Part shown: positions 9,337 to 18,440 of the stretch, piece after piece
Position numbering within the stretch: the first letter of the stretch is position 1
How the letters are laid out: each line of letters opens with the position of its first letter
Source: Bradyrhizobium sp. AUGA SZCCT0283
Lineage (GTDB): Bacteria; Pseudomonadota; Alphaproteobacteria; Rhizobiales; Xanthobacteraceae
Assembly: GCF_018130385.1 (NCBI RefSeq)
Contig: NZ_JAFCLU010000003.1
Span: forward strand, 62,001 to 126,000
Reading direction: 5' to 3'
DNA: 64,000 nt
Notes under the pieces: generated by a model
What the model saw: only the letters and a program-made list of their open reading frames with translations
What the model was told of the DNA's origin: nothing
Database searches by the model: none
Program-made: the position numbers and the translations under genes

Positions 9337-10848
9337 ATGGCTCACAGCTTAATCCTGCTCGGCTCGGCTCTCACGAGTCTTGTCCTCGCCGCGGCGTCTC
9401 CTGCGGCAGCCCAACCAGCAATCAATCTGGACCAACTGACCGCAACCCAGGCCGCCGCCGATTTGTGCGCGGGAAAAATCACCAGCAAGGCGCTGACCTC
9501 GGCGGCGCTGGCGCGCGCCAAGGCAAAGGGCGAACTCAACGCCTTCATCACGCTGGATGAGGCCGGCGCGATGAAAGCCGCCGAAGCGTTCGACGCCGGC
9601 CGCAAGAAAGGCTCGTGCAAGCCGCTCGGCGGCGTGCCGATCGTGATCAAGGACAATATCGAGGTGGCCGGGCTTCCCGCCAGCGCGGGAACGCCGGCGC
9701 TAAAGGACTTCGTCCCGAAGAAGGATGCGCCGGTGGCGGCAAAACTGCGCGCGGCGGGCGCCATCATCATCGGCAAGACCAACATGCATGAGCTCGCCTT
9801 CGGCATCTCCGGCTACAACGCCGCGTTCAAGACCGGCGCGGAGTCCGGGGTGCGCAACGCCTATGATGCGACGAAAATCGCCGGCGGCTCGTCGGCGGGA
9901 ACGGGCGCGGCAGTCGGCGCCCGCATCGTCACCGCCGGCCTCGGCACCGACACCGGCGGCTCGGTCAGGGTCCCCTGCGCCCTGAACGGTTGCGCTTCGC
10001 TCCGTCCGACCGTCGGCCGCTATCCCCAGGCGGGGATCGCGCCGATCTCACACACCCGCGACACCGCCGGCCCGATGGCTTCCACCATGGCCGATGTGGC
10101 GATCCTCGATCGCGTCGTCGCCGGCGGCGATGCGATTGCGCCCGCCGAGCTGAAACGGGTGCGCATCGGCGTCGACAAATCCATGCTGGCCAATCTCGAC
10201 GGCGATACCGAAGCTGCATTCAAGGCCGCGCTGGAGAAGCTAAAGGTGAGCGGCGTGACGGTGGTCGATATCGAAATGCCAAAACTTGCCGAGCTCAACG
10301 GCCAGGTCGGATTTCCGCTCGCGCTCTATGAGGCCTATGACGACATGGTCGCCTATCTCAAGAAAAGCGGCACCGGCGTCAGCATCGAGAACCTCGCCAA
10401 GGAAATCGCCAGCCCCGACGTGAAGGGCACCTATGACGGGCTCGTCATTCCGCGCAAGCTGCCGGGACCGAACAATACCGTCACTGACGCCAAGCCGGCC
10501 TATGACGCCGCCATGAAGACCGCCCGGCCCGCGCTGCAGGCGCTCTATCGCGATACGTTCGCCAAGAACAGGCTCGACGCCATCGCCTTCCCGACCGTGC
10601 CGAAGGTCGCGATCGCCTCGAATCCCGATTCCTCGAGTCTGGCCAACTTCGTGCTGTTCATCCAGAACATCGATCCCGGCAGCAATGCCGGCATTCCCGG
10701 CATCCAGCTTCCGATCGCACTTGGCGCGTCGAGCAAACTTCCCGTCGGTCTCGAGCTCGATGGACCCGCGGGGAGCGATCGCAAGTTGCTCGCGGTCGGC
10801 ATGGCGATGGAGAAGATCTTCGGACGGTTGCCCCCGCCGCCGCGCTAG
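9337..10848 (+). CDS. Secreted amidase (amidase signature family)
   Basis: An amidase-signature hydrolase of 503 residues with an N-terminal export signal (hydrophobic run to about residue 27, ending AAAQPA), so it probably acts in the periplasm. The Ser-cisSer-Lys triad is visible: Lys in IVIKDNIEV, Ser in GGSSAGTGAAV and Ser in GTDTGGSVRVPC. I chose the ATG at 9337 because GGAGG lies six bases upstream; the GTG at 9313 lacks this. It may release ammonia from an extracellular amide. It follows the Ldh-monooxygenase-FAH operon on the same strand after a repeat and is convergent with the LuxR gene. Confidence 0.92.
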   Translation: MAHSLILLGSALTSLVLAAASPAAAQPAINLDQLTATQAAADLCAGKITSKALTSAALARAKAKGELNAFITLDEAGAMKAAEAFDAGRKKGSCKPLGGVPIVIKDNIEVAGLPASAGTPALKDFVPKKDAPVAAKLRAAGAIIIGKTNMHELAFGISGYNAAFKTGAESGVRNAYDATKIAGGSSAGTGAAVGARIVTAGLGTDTGGSVRVPCALNGCASLRPTVGRYPQAGIAPISHTRDTAGPMASTMADVAILDRVVAGGDAIAPAELKRVRIGVDKSMLANLDGDTEAAFKAALEKLKVSGVTVVDIEMPKLAELNGQVGFPLALYEAYDDMVAYLKKSGTGVSIENLAKEIASPDVKGTYDGLVIPRKLPGPNNTVTDAKPAYDAAMKTARPALQALYRDTFAKNRLDAIAFPTVPKVAIASNPDSSSLANFVLFIQNIDPGSNAGIPGIQLPIALGASSKLPVGLELDGPAGSDRKLLAVGMAMEKIFGRLPPPPR

Positions 10849-10864
10849 GGCGAGGCTCGCGACG

Positions 10865-11608
10865 CTAATGCCGCGCAAACAGGCTCGCGACGCCGCTGCG
10901 GCGGCGGACGCCGAGCTTGGCGAAAATCCGCTCGATATGGGTACGGACGGTCGATACCTCGACCTGCAGCCGGTGCGCGATCTCCTTGTCGCTGAGATCA
11001 TCCGATATCATCCGCGCGATCTCGAACTCACGCACTGAAAGCTTCAGGATCGGTGAGCCATCCGCCGCAATGGCCGCCGCCCCGCCGGCCGCGCGCACCA
11101 GCGCCCCGGTGAAGGCCGGCTCGATCAGCCGCAACAATTCAAGCGTATGGCCGTCGAAATTCTCGCGGCGCCGGCCGCGCCAGATCCTGACGTCGCCGAT
11201 ATTGCGGCCGCCGGCGAAACTATAGGCATTGACGCCCCAATGCAGGCCGTCGCGGGCGAGGAAATCGTTGAAGAACTCGGTCCGCATCAGGTCGCGTTGC
11301 GGCATCACCTGCGTGACCAGCGTCGCCTCGCGGCGGGCCTGAAGTTTTAGAGTGATCGGATCGTGCTGCTGATAATAGCGGTCGTAGGCCGCGATGTTGT
11401 CCGGGTCCATGTTCAGGTACACGGCCTTTTCGAAGCGACCGGTCGCATCCTGCCAGACGAACGAGGCGTAGTGATCGGCTTCCAGCAATTCCAGCAGGTG
11501 ATGACCGACAGCCTCGCGAACGTCGCGTTCGCTGAGGTCTTCGGACAACAGCCCGAAGATGCGCGCCAGCACCCAGCTCTCGGAAGCGCTCACATACATG
11601 AGCGCCAT
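10865..11608 (-). CDS. LuxR family transcriptional regulator
   Basis: A 247-residue regulator. About residues 20-175 form an N-terminal GAF/PAS-like ligand domain without an obvious quorum-sensing signature. Residues 180-245 are a LuxR-type helix-turn-helix (LSVREFEIARMISDDLSDKEIAH, then STVRTHIERIFAKLGV). It is encoded opposite the amidase with 16 bases between stop codons. The ATG at 11608 or 11599 could start it; AGGATGG lies before the second. Its targets are unknown, but it may control the neighbouring catabolic genes. Confidence 0.88.
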   Translation of the reverse strand: MALMYVSASESWVLARIFGLLSEDLSERDVREAVGHHLLELLEADHYASFVWQDATGRFEKAVYLNMDPDNIAAYDRYYQQHDPITLKLQARREATLVTQVMPQRDLMRTEFFNDFLARDGLHWGVNAYSFAGGRNIGDVRIWRGRRRENFDGHTLELLRLIEPAFTGALVRAAGGAAAIAADGSPILKLSVREFEIARMISDDLSDKEIAHRLQVEVSTVRTHIERIFAKLGVRRRSGVASLFARH

Positions 11609-11674
11609 CCTAGCGGGGAACCGCGATCAGGTGAACCGGGTTCGCGAGCCCCAGCGGGGGGCAACGTGGCAGGA

Positions 11675-12532
11675 TCAAACCGCCGTGGCCTTGGCGAACT
11701 CGACATAGATCTCGCGCAGCCGGTTGGTCATCGGGCCCGGCTTGCCGTCGGCGACCATCTTGCCGTCGATCGATACCACCGCCTGCACGAACACGCTGGC
11801 GCTGGTGACGAAGGCTTCCTTGGCGGCCAGCGCCTCCTCGACAGAAAACGCCCGCTCCTCGACGCGAAGCTGGCGCTCTTCGGCAAGCGCGACCACGGCC
11901 TTGCGGGTGCAGCCGGGCAGGATCTCGCTGCCGTTCTGCCGTGTCACGATCACGTCGTCCTGGGTCAGGATAAAGCACGACGACGAACCACCTTCGGTCA
12001 CCTTGCCGTCCTCGATCATCCAGGCCTCGCCGGCACCGGCCGCTGCGGCGGCCTGCTTGGCCAGCACCTGCGCCAGCAGCGCGACGCTCTTGATGTCGCG
12101 CCGGGCCCAACGCAGGTCGGGCACCGTGATCACCTTGATTCCGGTCTTGGCCGAGGGTGCGTTGATGATGTCCTTGGTTGAGGTGAACATGATCAGCGTC
12201 GGCTTGACGCCCTTCGGAAACGCGAAGTCGCGGCCGGTGTCGGCGCCGCGGGTGACTTCCAGATAGACCATGCCGTTGACGAGATTGTTGCGCTTGACCA
12301 GTTCCTTCTGGATCTCCTGGATACGCGCCGTGGTTTCCGGCAGCGCCAGCTCGATCTCGCCGACCGAGCGCTCCAGCCGCGCCAGATGCGAGGCATTGTC
12401 GATCAGCTTGCCGTCGAGTACGGCGGCGACCTCATAGATGCCGTCAGCAAACAGGAATCCGCGGTCGAGGATCGAGACCTTCGCCTCTGAAAGGGGCACG
12501 AATGAACCGTTGACGTAAGCGATCTGTTCCAA
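11675..12532 (-). CDS. dat: D-amino-acid aminotransferase (PLP fold class IV)
   Basis: A 285-residue class IV PLP transaminase that best fits D-amino acid aminotransferase, exchanging amino groups between D-amino acids and 2-oxoglutarate/D-glutamate. Visible features are FADGIYE near the N-terminus, the PLP lysine in RDIKSVALL, and VTEGGSSSCF, which contacts cofactor and substrate carboxylate. The start is TTG at 12532, eight bases after AGGAGA. It lies 56 bases downstream of gltL on the same strand with a hairpin between, and near a DadA-like dehydrogenase. This supports a role in D-amino acid or glutamate metabolism. A branched-chain transaminase is the alternative. Confidence 0.88.
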   Translation of the reverse strand: MEQIAYVNGSFVPLSEAKVSILDRGFLFADGIYEVAAVLDGKLIDNASHLARLERSVGEIELALPETTARIQEIQKELVKRNNLVNGMVYLEVTRGADTGRDFAFPKGVKPTLIMFTSTKDIINAPSAKTGIKVITVPDLRWARRDIKSVALLAQVLAKQAAAAAGAGEAWMIEDGKVTEGGSSSCFILTQDDVIVTRQNGSEILPGCTRKAVVALAEERQLRVEERAFSVEEALAAKEAFVTSASVFVQAVVSIDGKMVADGKPGPMTNRLREIYVEFAKATAV

Positions 12533-12548
12533 AGTAGAGTCTCCTGTC

Positions 12549-12579
12549 GGCGCAAAGCAATTGCGCCGCGCTTATTATA
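12549..12579 (-). promoter_or_regulatory. Hairpin and possible -10 ahead of dat
   Basis: Between gltL and dat lies a perfect inverted repeat GGCGCAA-N5-TTGCGCC (12549-12567). A TATAAT hexamer on the minus strand (12574-12579) precedes it. The hairpin could end or protect glt mRNA, and the hexamer could give dat its own promoter. No convincing -35 box is visible. Confidence 0.4.
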
Positions 12580-12588
12580 CCCAAATCG

Positions 12589-13320
12589 TTAATGCGACAG
12601 AATCTTCGACAAGAACTTCTGCGCGCGCTCGCTGCGAGGGCTGCCGAAGAAATCGGTCTTCAGCGCGTCCTCGACGATCTCGCCCCTGTCCATGAAGATC
12701 ACGCGATTGGCGACCTTGCTGGCAAAGCCCATTTCATGGGTGACGACCATCATGGTCATGCCCTCGTGGGCGAGATCGACCATCACGTCGAGCACCTCGC
12801 TGATCATTTCGGGATCGAGCGCCGAAGTCGGTTCGTCGAACAGCATCGCGATCGGGTCCATGGCGAGCGCGCGTGCAATCGCCACGCGCTGCTGCTGGCC
12901 GCCAGACAATTCGGCCGGGTATTTGTTCGCCTGCACCGTCAACCCGACGCGCTCGAGCAGTTTCTCGCCCTTGGCCACGGCCTCGCCATGCGAGCGGCCC
13001 AGCACCTTCTCCTGTGCCAGGCACAGATTCTCGATGATCCGCAAATGCGGAAACAGCTCGAAGTGCTGGAACACCATGCCGACGCGGGCGCGCAGTTTTG
13101 GCAGATCGGTCTTGGGATCGTTGACCTTGATGCCGTCGAGGATGATCTGGCCTTCCTGAAACGGCTCCAGCGCGTTGACGCATTTGATCAGCGTCGACTT
13201 TCCCGAACCTGATGGGCCGCACACCACCACGACCTCGCCCTTGGCGACGCTGGTGGTACAGTCCTTCAGCACCTGGAAGGTCGGCCCGTACCATTTATTG
13301 ACGTGGCTGATTTCGATCAT
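12589..13320 (-). CDS. gltL: Glutamate/aspartate ABC transporter ATPase
   Basis: A 243-residue ATP-binding subunit of a polar-amino-acid ABC importer of the GlnQ/GltL type. Walker A is GPSGSGKST near residue 36, the signature motif is LSGGQQQR, Walker B is [13 protein letters not shown] and the switch is VVTHEMGFA. It works as a cytoplasmic dimer powering the GltJ-GltK membrane pair. It is the last of gltIJKL, six bases after gltK. The GltI homologue upstream sets the likely substrate as glutamate/aspartate. Confidence 0.93.
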   Translation of the reverse strand: MIEISHVNKWYGPTFQVLKDCTTSVAKGEVVVVCGPSGSGKSTLIKCVNALEPFQEGQIILDGIKVNDPKTDLPKLRARVGMVFQHFELFPHLRIIENLCLAQEKVLGRSHGEAVAKGEKLLERVGLTVQANKYPAELSGGQQQRVAIARALAMDPIAMLFDEPTSALDPEMISEVLDVMVDLAHEGMTMMVVTHEMGFASKVANRVIFMDRGEIVEDALKTDFFGSPRSERAQKFLSKILSH

Positions 13321-13326
13321 GGGTTC

Positions 13327-14025
13327 TCACCGGACAATAGCAATGCGCGCCTGCAGGCGCCGGACGCCATAGGACGCGAGACAGGAAATCGCGAAATAGA
13401 CCAACGCCGCGAACAGGTACATCTCGACCAGCCGCCCATCGCGCTGCGCCACCTTGCTGGCGGCCCCAAGAAAGTCCGGGATCGACAGCACGTAGACCAG
13501 CGAAGTGTCCTGGAACAGCACGATGGTCTGGGTCAGCAGCACCGGCAGCATGTTGCGGAACGCCTGCGGCAGCACGATGTAGCGCATGGACTGAGCGTAG
13601 GTCAGGCCGAGCGCGCTTGCGGCCGCGGGCTGCCCCCTGGAAATGGACTGGATGCCGGCGCGCATGATTTCGGAGAAATACGCCGCCTCGAACATGATGA
13701 AGGTGACGAGCGACGAGGTGAACGCGCCGACGCGAATCGGCCGCGACGCACCCGTCACCCACTGACCGATATAGGGCACCAGAAAATAGAACCAGAAGAT
13801 CACCAGCACCAGCGGCAGCGAGCGCATGAAGTCTACATAGAGCCCGGCGATGCGGCCCATCAATCTGTAGCTCGACAACCGCATCAGCGCGATCATCGTA
13901 CCGAAGACCAGGCCGCCCAGCGCCGACAGCCCGGTCAGCATCAGCGTGAAACTCATGCCGTCGAGGAACAGATAGGGCAGCGAGCGGCGGATGACATCGA
14001 AATCGAGGTTTCCGAACATCGTCAT
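13327..14025 (-). CDS. gltK: Glutamate/aspartate ABC transporter permease GltK
   Basis: A 232-residue inner-membrane permease of the HisM/GltK type with several hydrophobic segments and an EAA loop (SRGQPAAASALGLTYAQ) that docks the ATPase. The start is the ATG at 14025, which overlaps the gltJ stop as ATGA, with GGGGA just upstream. Longer open sequence before this start is only the shadow of gltJ. It forms a heterodimer with GltJ in the importer. Confidence 0.93.
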   Translation of the reverse strand: MTMFGNLDFDVIRRSLPYLFLDGMSFTLMLTGLSALGGLVFGTMIALMRLSSYRLMGRIAGLYVDFMRSLPLVLVIFWFYFLVPYIGQWVTGASRPIRVGAFTSSLVTFIMFEAAYFSEIMRAGIQSISRGQPAAASALGLTYAQSMRYIVLPQAFRNMLPVLLTQTIVLFQDTSLVYVLSIPDFLGAASKVAQRDGRLVEMYLFAALVYFAISCLASYGVRRLQARIAIVR

Positions 14026-14753
14026 TTCCCCGTGATGTAGCCGGGGATCGCCAGGCTGCGTTCGAGGAAGCGCATGCCGGTGACGACGATGATGTTGATC
14101 GCGAGATACATCACGGTCGCGGCGGTGAAGGCCTCGAACACCTGGAACGAGAACTCCTGCATCGCCCGCGCCTGGCCGGTCAGTTCGATCAGGCCGATGG
14201 TGATCGCGACGGAAGTATTCTTCACGGTATTGAGAAACTCGGACGTGAGCGGCGGCATGATAATGCGGAACGCCATCGGCAGCAGCACGTAGCGATAGCC
14301 CTGCGCCGTCGTCAGCCCGAGCGCGGTCGCTGCCTGCTTCTGCCCGCGCGGCAGCGAGGCGATGCCCGCGGCGAGTTGCACCGCGACGCGCGCCGACATG
14401 AACAGGCCGACCCCGATCGCCGCCGTCCAGAACGGCGCGTTCGGAAGCTGCTTCATCCACAGCCCTGCGGCACGCGGCAGGAGTTCCGGCAGCACGAAGA
14501 ACCAGAGGAACAGCTGCACCAACAGCGGCATGTTGCGGAAGAATTCGACGTAGCCAAAGCCGACCCACGATGCCGTCTTCGACGGCAGCGAGCGCAAGAT
14601 GCCGATGATCGTACCGAAGATCAGCGCGATGATCCAGGCCAGCAGCGCGGTCTTGATGGTCAGCAGCAGTCCCGACACCAGCATGTCGAGATAGGTGCCG
14701 GCCCCGGTCGGGTTCGGCTCGAAGAAGATGTGCCAGTTCCAGTTATAGTTCAC
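14022..14753 (-). CDS. gltJ: Glutamate/aspartate ABC transporter permease GltJ
   Basis: A 243-residue inner-membrane permease of the polar amino acid importer family. It has an N-terminal periplasmic segment with NWNWHIFF, a set of transmembrane helices, and the EAA loop LPRGQKQAATALGLTTAQ about residue 140. Translation is coupled to gltK through an ATGA overlap. It is separated from gltI by 78 bases that hold a perfect 15-base-pair hairpin, which probably sets the usual excess of binding protein over membrane subunits. Confidence 0.93.
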   Translation of the reverse strand: MNYNWNWHIFFEPNPTGAGTYLDMLVSGLLLTIKTALLAWIIALIFGTIIGILRSLPSKTASWVGFGYVEFFRNMPLLVQLFLWFFVLPELLPRAAGLWMKQLPNAPFWTAAIGVGLFMSARVAVQLAAGIASLPRGQKQAATALGLTTAQGYRYVLLPMAFRIIMPPLTSEFLNTVKNTSVAITIGLIELTGQARAMQEFSFQVFEAFTAATVMYLAINIIVVTGMRFLERSLAIPGYITGK

Positions 14754-14787
14754 GGGCCCCTACCGTCCGCCGCGTCGCCTCATAAAG

Positions 14788-14824
14788 CACGCTCATGCAA
14801 TGACCGGGCCATTGCATGAGCGTG
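14788..14824 (-). terminator. Perfect 15-bp hairpin between gltI and gltJ
   Basis: The arms CACGCTCATGCAATG (14788-14802) and its exact complement (14810-14824) enclose a 7-base loop. It starts only eight bases after the gltI stop on the transcribed strand. Only a short CTTT follows, so it fits a partial terminator or 3'-end mRNA stabiliser better than a full terminator. Confidence 0.75.
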
Positions 14825-14831
14825 GAAACGA

Positions 14832-15743
14832 TTACTTGTACGAATCCGGATCCGGCGAGTCCGACGGTTTGGCGAACTCGTTCTTCAGCTCGGGACCGAT
14901 CGGCACGTTGAGGTTCAGGCCCTTGGGCGGGATCTTCTGCGTGAACCACTTGTCGTAGATCTTCTGGCCCTCGCCGCCCGTGTAGAGCGCCGCGGTCGCG
15001 GCATCGACCACCTTCTTGAAGGCCGGATCGTCCTTGCGCAGCATGATGCCGTAGGGCTCGGGCTTGGAGAACGCATCCTTGGAGATGACGTAATCATTCG
15101 GCGCCTTCGAGCCGGCGATCAGGCTCGCCAACAGGATGTCGTCCATCACGAACGCCACCGCGCGATCGGTCTCAACCATCAGGAACGCCTCGGCGTGATC
15201 CTTGGCCGGGATGATGTTGATGTTGAGGCTGCGCGCACCGTTGGCTTCGGTGAGTTGCTTGATGTTGGTGGTGCCGGCGGTGGAGACCACCGATTTGCCC
15301 TTGAGATCGTCGATCGAATTGATCTTGCTCGCCTTCTTGGTGACGTAGCGGCTCGCGGTCAGGAAGTGGGTGTTGGTATAGGCGATCTGCTTCTGACGCT
15401 CCACATTGTTGGTGGTCGAGCCGCATTCGAGATCGATGGTGCCGTTGGCGAGCAGCGGAATGCGGGTCGACGACGTCACCGGATTGAGCTTAACCTCGAG
15501 CTTATCGAGCTTGAGCTCCTTCTTCACGGCATCGACGATCTTGTAGCAGATGTCCATGGCGTAGCCGATCGGCTTCTGGTTGTCGTCAAGATAAGAGAAC
15601 GGAATGGACGAGTCGCGGAAGCCAAGCGTGATGGCGCCGGTCTCCTTGATGTTCTTCAGCGTCCCGGTGAGCTCCTGCGCCATTGCCGGGGCGGTGCACA
15701 ACGCACCCGCAAGCAGGCAGCCGATAATCTGACGGTGTTTCAC
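14832..15743 (-). CDS. gltI: Glutamate/aspartate-binding periplasmic protein
   Basis: A 303-residue solute-binding protein close to E. coli GltI throughout: DSSIPFSYLDDNQKPIGY, LANGTIDLECGSTTNN, STAGTTN, MLRKDDPAFKK and DKWFTQKIPPKGLNLN. An export signal ends AMA-QEL near residue 24, so it acts in the periplasm. The start is GTG at 15743, six bases after GAGGGAGAAG; a longer in-frame start at 15785 would spoil the signal peptide. It is the first gene of gltIJKL and lies 43 bases after the lysR stop on the same strand. Confidence 0.94.
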   Translation of the reverse strand: MKHRQIIGCLLAGALCTAPAMAQELTGTLKNIKETGAITLGFRDSSIPFSYLDDNQKPIGYAMDICYKIVDAVKKELKLDKLEVKLNPVTSSTRIPLLANGTIDLECGSTTNNVERQKQIAYTNTHFLTASRYVTKKASKINSIDDLKGKSVVSTAGTTNIKQLTEANGARSLNINIIPAKDHAEAFLMVETDRAVAFVMDDILLASLIAGSKAPNDYVISKDAFSKPEPYGIMLRKDDPAFKKVVDAATAALYTGGEGQKIYDKWFTQKIPPKGLNLNVPIGPELKNEFAKPSDSPDPDSYK

Positions 15744-15786
15744 GTAACTTCTCCCTCTAAAGGTTTCAGATGATTGCTCATCCACC

Positions 15787-16758
15787 CTAACTCAGCGACT
15801 TGCCGGGCCGTTTGGCCGGCGGTCTCGAAGCTGTCCTTGCAAGACCGCTCCCGGCGTGCCCGGCACTGTGCCTGCACAATTCGGACCAAAACAGATTTAG
15901 TGCCCGTTGACCATCATGCATTCGACCCCTGAATGCGACTAAAGATAAAGGCAACGCCCATTTGTCGCCGCCGATCGGGGTCAGCCGCTTCCGGCCATAA
16001 GCCGCCACGGTGCCTTCGGTCAACCAGGCAATGCCCCGGCCGCCGAGCGCCATCCCGCACAGCACGTCGGACATATCGCTTTCGATGACCCGCACGCCGA
16101 AAATAGGGGCATTTTCCAGAATGAGATCGACCAGCCGGGCGAAATAGACCCCGGGCGAATACATCAGAAGCGGCACCGGATTCGACGCCCGTCCAGGCAG
16201 CGACGCGCCTCCCTTCGCCACCAGCGTTTCGCTGGCATAGGGCCGCAGGAATTCTGTGCCGAGCGTCACACACTCGTAAAGATCCGGATCGAGATGGATC
16301 GGCTGCTGCGCGTGATGGTAGCAGATCATCAGGTCCACATTATCTGACACCAGCGAGGTGACGAGATCGTGGATGTTGCCCACCACGACCGAGCAGCTCA
16401 ACCGGCGCTCCTGTGACCAGGACTGCCACCAATGCGGCAGCCGCGCGGTGGCCATCGCGAACGGCAAGGCGATACGGATATGTTCGTTGCGGCCAAGCGG
16501 CTTGCCGCCGAGCTCGCCGCGGCTGTCGAGCATCTGCCGCAGCAACTCGCTGGCATGCTCGCGGAAACGCTCGCCTTGCGGCGTGAGCTGCGTCGGGTAG
16601 ACGCTGCGGTCGATCAGGTCGAAGCCGAGCCAGGCCTCCAGCGACTTGATCCGCCGGCTGAACGCCGCCTGCGACGTGTTTCGTTTCTCGGCGGCGCGCG
16701 TGAAATTGCCGGTCTCGGCCACCATTAGAAAATCCTGAAGCCAGCGAAGCTCCATCAT
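15787..16758 (-). CDS. LysR family transcriptional regulator
   Basis: A 323-residue LysR-type regulator. The N-terminal winged helix-turn-helix is clear (FLMVAETGNFTRAAEKRN, then SQAAFSRRIKSLEAWLG, residues about 8-48), followed by an effector domain of usual size. The start is one of two adjacent ATG codons (16758 or 16755) after GGGGAG. It reads toward gltI and is divergent from the DadA-like gene at 17178. Two T-N11-A palindromes in the spacer are likely its operators. Both the dadA-like gene and the glt block are plausible targets. Confidence 0.9.
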   Translation of the reverse strand: MMELRWLQDFLMVAETGNFTRAAEKRNTSQAAFSRRIKSLEAWLGFDLIDRSVYPTQLTPQGERFREHASELLRQMLDSRGELGGKPLGRNEHIRIALPFAMATARLPHWWQSWSQERRLSCSVVVGNIHDLVTSLVSDNVDLMICYHHAQQPIHLDPDLYECVTLGTEFLRPYASETLVAKGGASLPGRASNPVPLLMYSPGVYFARLVDLILENAPIFGVRVIESDMSDVLCGMALGGRGIAWLTEGTVAAYGRKRLTPIGGDKWALPLSLVAFRGRMHDGQRALNLFWSELCRHSAGHAGSGLARTASRPPAKRPGKSLS

Positions 16759-16912
16759 GCTCCCCGCTTTGGTGCAGGCCGTGGCCGCCGCACGGTTGCA
16801 ACGCCGGCCTCGGGGCAGCGCAAGCCCGCGGTCGCCAACCGGCGCTGGTTCTCGATACGGAATGCGAAGCCCCATGCCGGGAAACGTAGCGGATCGGCCG
16901 GCAGGCTGGCCA

Positions 16913-16927
16913 ATGCAAGCTTTGCAT
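16913..16927. promoter_or_regulatory. LysR-type palindrome 1 (ATGCAA-N3-TTGCAT)
   Basis: The site ATGCAAGCTTTGCAT fits the LysR T-N11-A box and matches a second site at 17047. It lies 155 bases upstream of the lysR start. It is probably an autoregulatory or activation site. Confidence 0.6.
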
Positions 16928-17046
16928 CACGCCACCTCACCGTCATCGGCGCGACAATCCCGATCATTCCTCGCCCAGTCATATAAGCCGGCCCGCGCTC
17001 GCCATCAGGTCACGCCTTCATTAGCCTGCCACGCCGCGGGCAGGTT

Positions 17047-17061
17047 ATGCAAATTTTGCAT
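17047..17061. promoter_or_regulatory. LysR-type palindrome 2 (ATGCAA-N3-TTGCAT)
   Basis: The site ATGCAAATTTTGCAT is a perfect inverted repeat with the same half-sites as the copy at 16913. It lies 117 bases before the DadA-like start, a normal place for a LysR activator. A further half-site (TATGCA) follows directly. Confidence 0.65.
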
Positions 17062-17177
17062 TATGCAGACTTGGCATCAATGGCGGCGTCCGGAGGCCTT
17101 AACCTGGTGCGCGACAACCCTGTGCCCGGTCGGTTCTCGCGTTCCGGCCGGACGATCACTTAAGGTGAGCCCCCGAA

Positions 17178-18440
17178 ATGAAAATCTGTGTACTGGGTGC
17201 CGGCGTCATCGGACTGACGACCGCATGGTGCCTTGCCGAGGCCGGTCACGACGTCATCATCGTCGACCGCCATGCTTCCACCGCGAAAGACGCCAGCGCC
17301 GCCAATGGCGGCCAGCTCTCTTACGCGTTCGTGGCGCCGCTGGCGTCTCCGGCAACCTTGCTGAAATTGCCATCGCTGCTGCTGTCGCCGGATTCGCCGA
17401 TGCGTATCCGCGCCGGCCTCGATCCGGCCCTGATCTCCTGGGGCGCGCGATTCCTGCTCGCCTGCCGGCCGGCAGCGGTGCGCGAGACCATTGCAGCGCA
17501 GCTCGCGCTCGCCGCCTTGAGCCGGAGCGAGCTGGCCCGGCTTTCCCAAAGCTTGATGCTTTCGTTCGGGCTGCGAACCGCCGGCAAGCTTGTGGTGTTC
17601 CGCAGCAGGAGGGAATTCGGCGCGGCGCGCCGCGCGATCACCGCGAAGACCGGCAACGACGGCCAGCAGGTGTTGACGCCGGCGGAATGCCTGGCGCTGG
17701 AACCTGCGCTCAGACTTGACGCCGGCGAACTCGCAGGCGGCATCTTCACGGCCTCCGAACAGGTCGGAGATTGCGCGGCATTCTGTGCTGGGCTTACGTT
17801 CCGCCTGAGACGGCAACGTAATGTCGAATGGCTACTCGGCACGGAAGTCATCGGGCCGGTGCGATCCGGCGGCCGCCTGGTCGCCATCGACACAGGAAAG
17901 AGACATGTGCAGGCCGACCGCTTCGTTCTGTGTATGGGAGCGGCATCGAGCGCATTCGCGAGAGCGTGCGGATTCTATCTGCCGATCTATCCGCTCAAGG
18001 GCTACAGCATCACCCTGACGCCGGCTCCCGGTGCACGCGTGCTGCGACACAGCGTAACGGACATCGAACGCAAACTCGTGTTTGCACCGCTCGTACGCGA
18101 TGATCACACGGCGACAAGGATCGCCGGCATCGCCGATCTCGAAAGCAACAACACGACGATCGACACCGGACGTGTCGATATCCTGCGCCGCGCTGCGGCG
18201 GAGCTGCTCGGCATCGACGCCGCCGGCGACGTCAAGCCGTGGTGCGGGCTTCGTCCCATGACGCCGGACAGCCGGCCGATCATCGGCTGGTCGCCGCTCG
18301 AGGGGCTGTTCATCAACTCGGGCCACGGCATGCTCGGCTGGACGCTCGCCTGCGGCAGTGCGCGACTGGCGGCCGACATGATCGATCGCAAGCCATCGGC
18401 AAGCGAGGCGAGCACGTTTGCACTGCGGCGCGCGGCATAA
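17178..18440 (+). CDS. dadA: D-amino-acid dehydrogenase (DadA-like FAD enzyme)
   Basis: A 420-residue FAD-dependent oxidase/dehydrogenase of the DAO superfamily, closest in layout to DadA small subunits. The FAD dinucleotide motif GAGVIGLTTAW is at residues 7-17. YPLKGYSITL, CGLRPMTPDSRP and GHGMLGWTLACGSARLAADM are DadA hallmarks. It would oxidise D-amino acids to 2-oxo acids and ammonia at the inner face of the membrane and pass electrons to the respiratory chain. It is divergent from the LysR gene and close to the dat and glt genes, which supports the call. Confidence 0.9.
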   Translation: MKICVLGAGVIGLTTAWCLAEAGHDVIIVDRHASTAKDASAANGGQLSYAFVAPLASPATLLKLPSLLLSPDSPMRIRAGLDPALISWGARFLLACRPAAVRETIAAQLALAALSRSELARLSQSLMLSFGLRTAGKLVVFRSRREFGAARRAITAKTGNDGQQVLTPAECLALEPALRLDAGELAGGIFTASEQVGDCAAFCAGLTFRLRRQRNVEWLLGTEVIGPVRSGGRLVAIDTGKRHVQADRFVLCMGAASSAFARACGFYLPIYPLKGYSITLTPAPGARVLRHSVTDIERKLVFAPLVRDDHTATRIAGIADLESNNTTIDTGRVDILRRAAAELLGIDAAGDVKPWCGLRPMTPDSRPIIGWSPLEGLFINSGHGMLGWTLACGSARLAADMIDRKPSASEASTFALRRAA

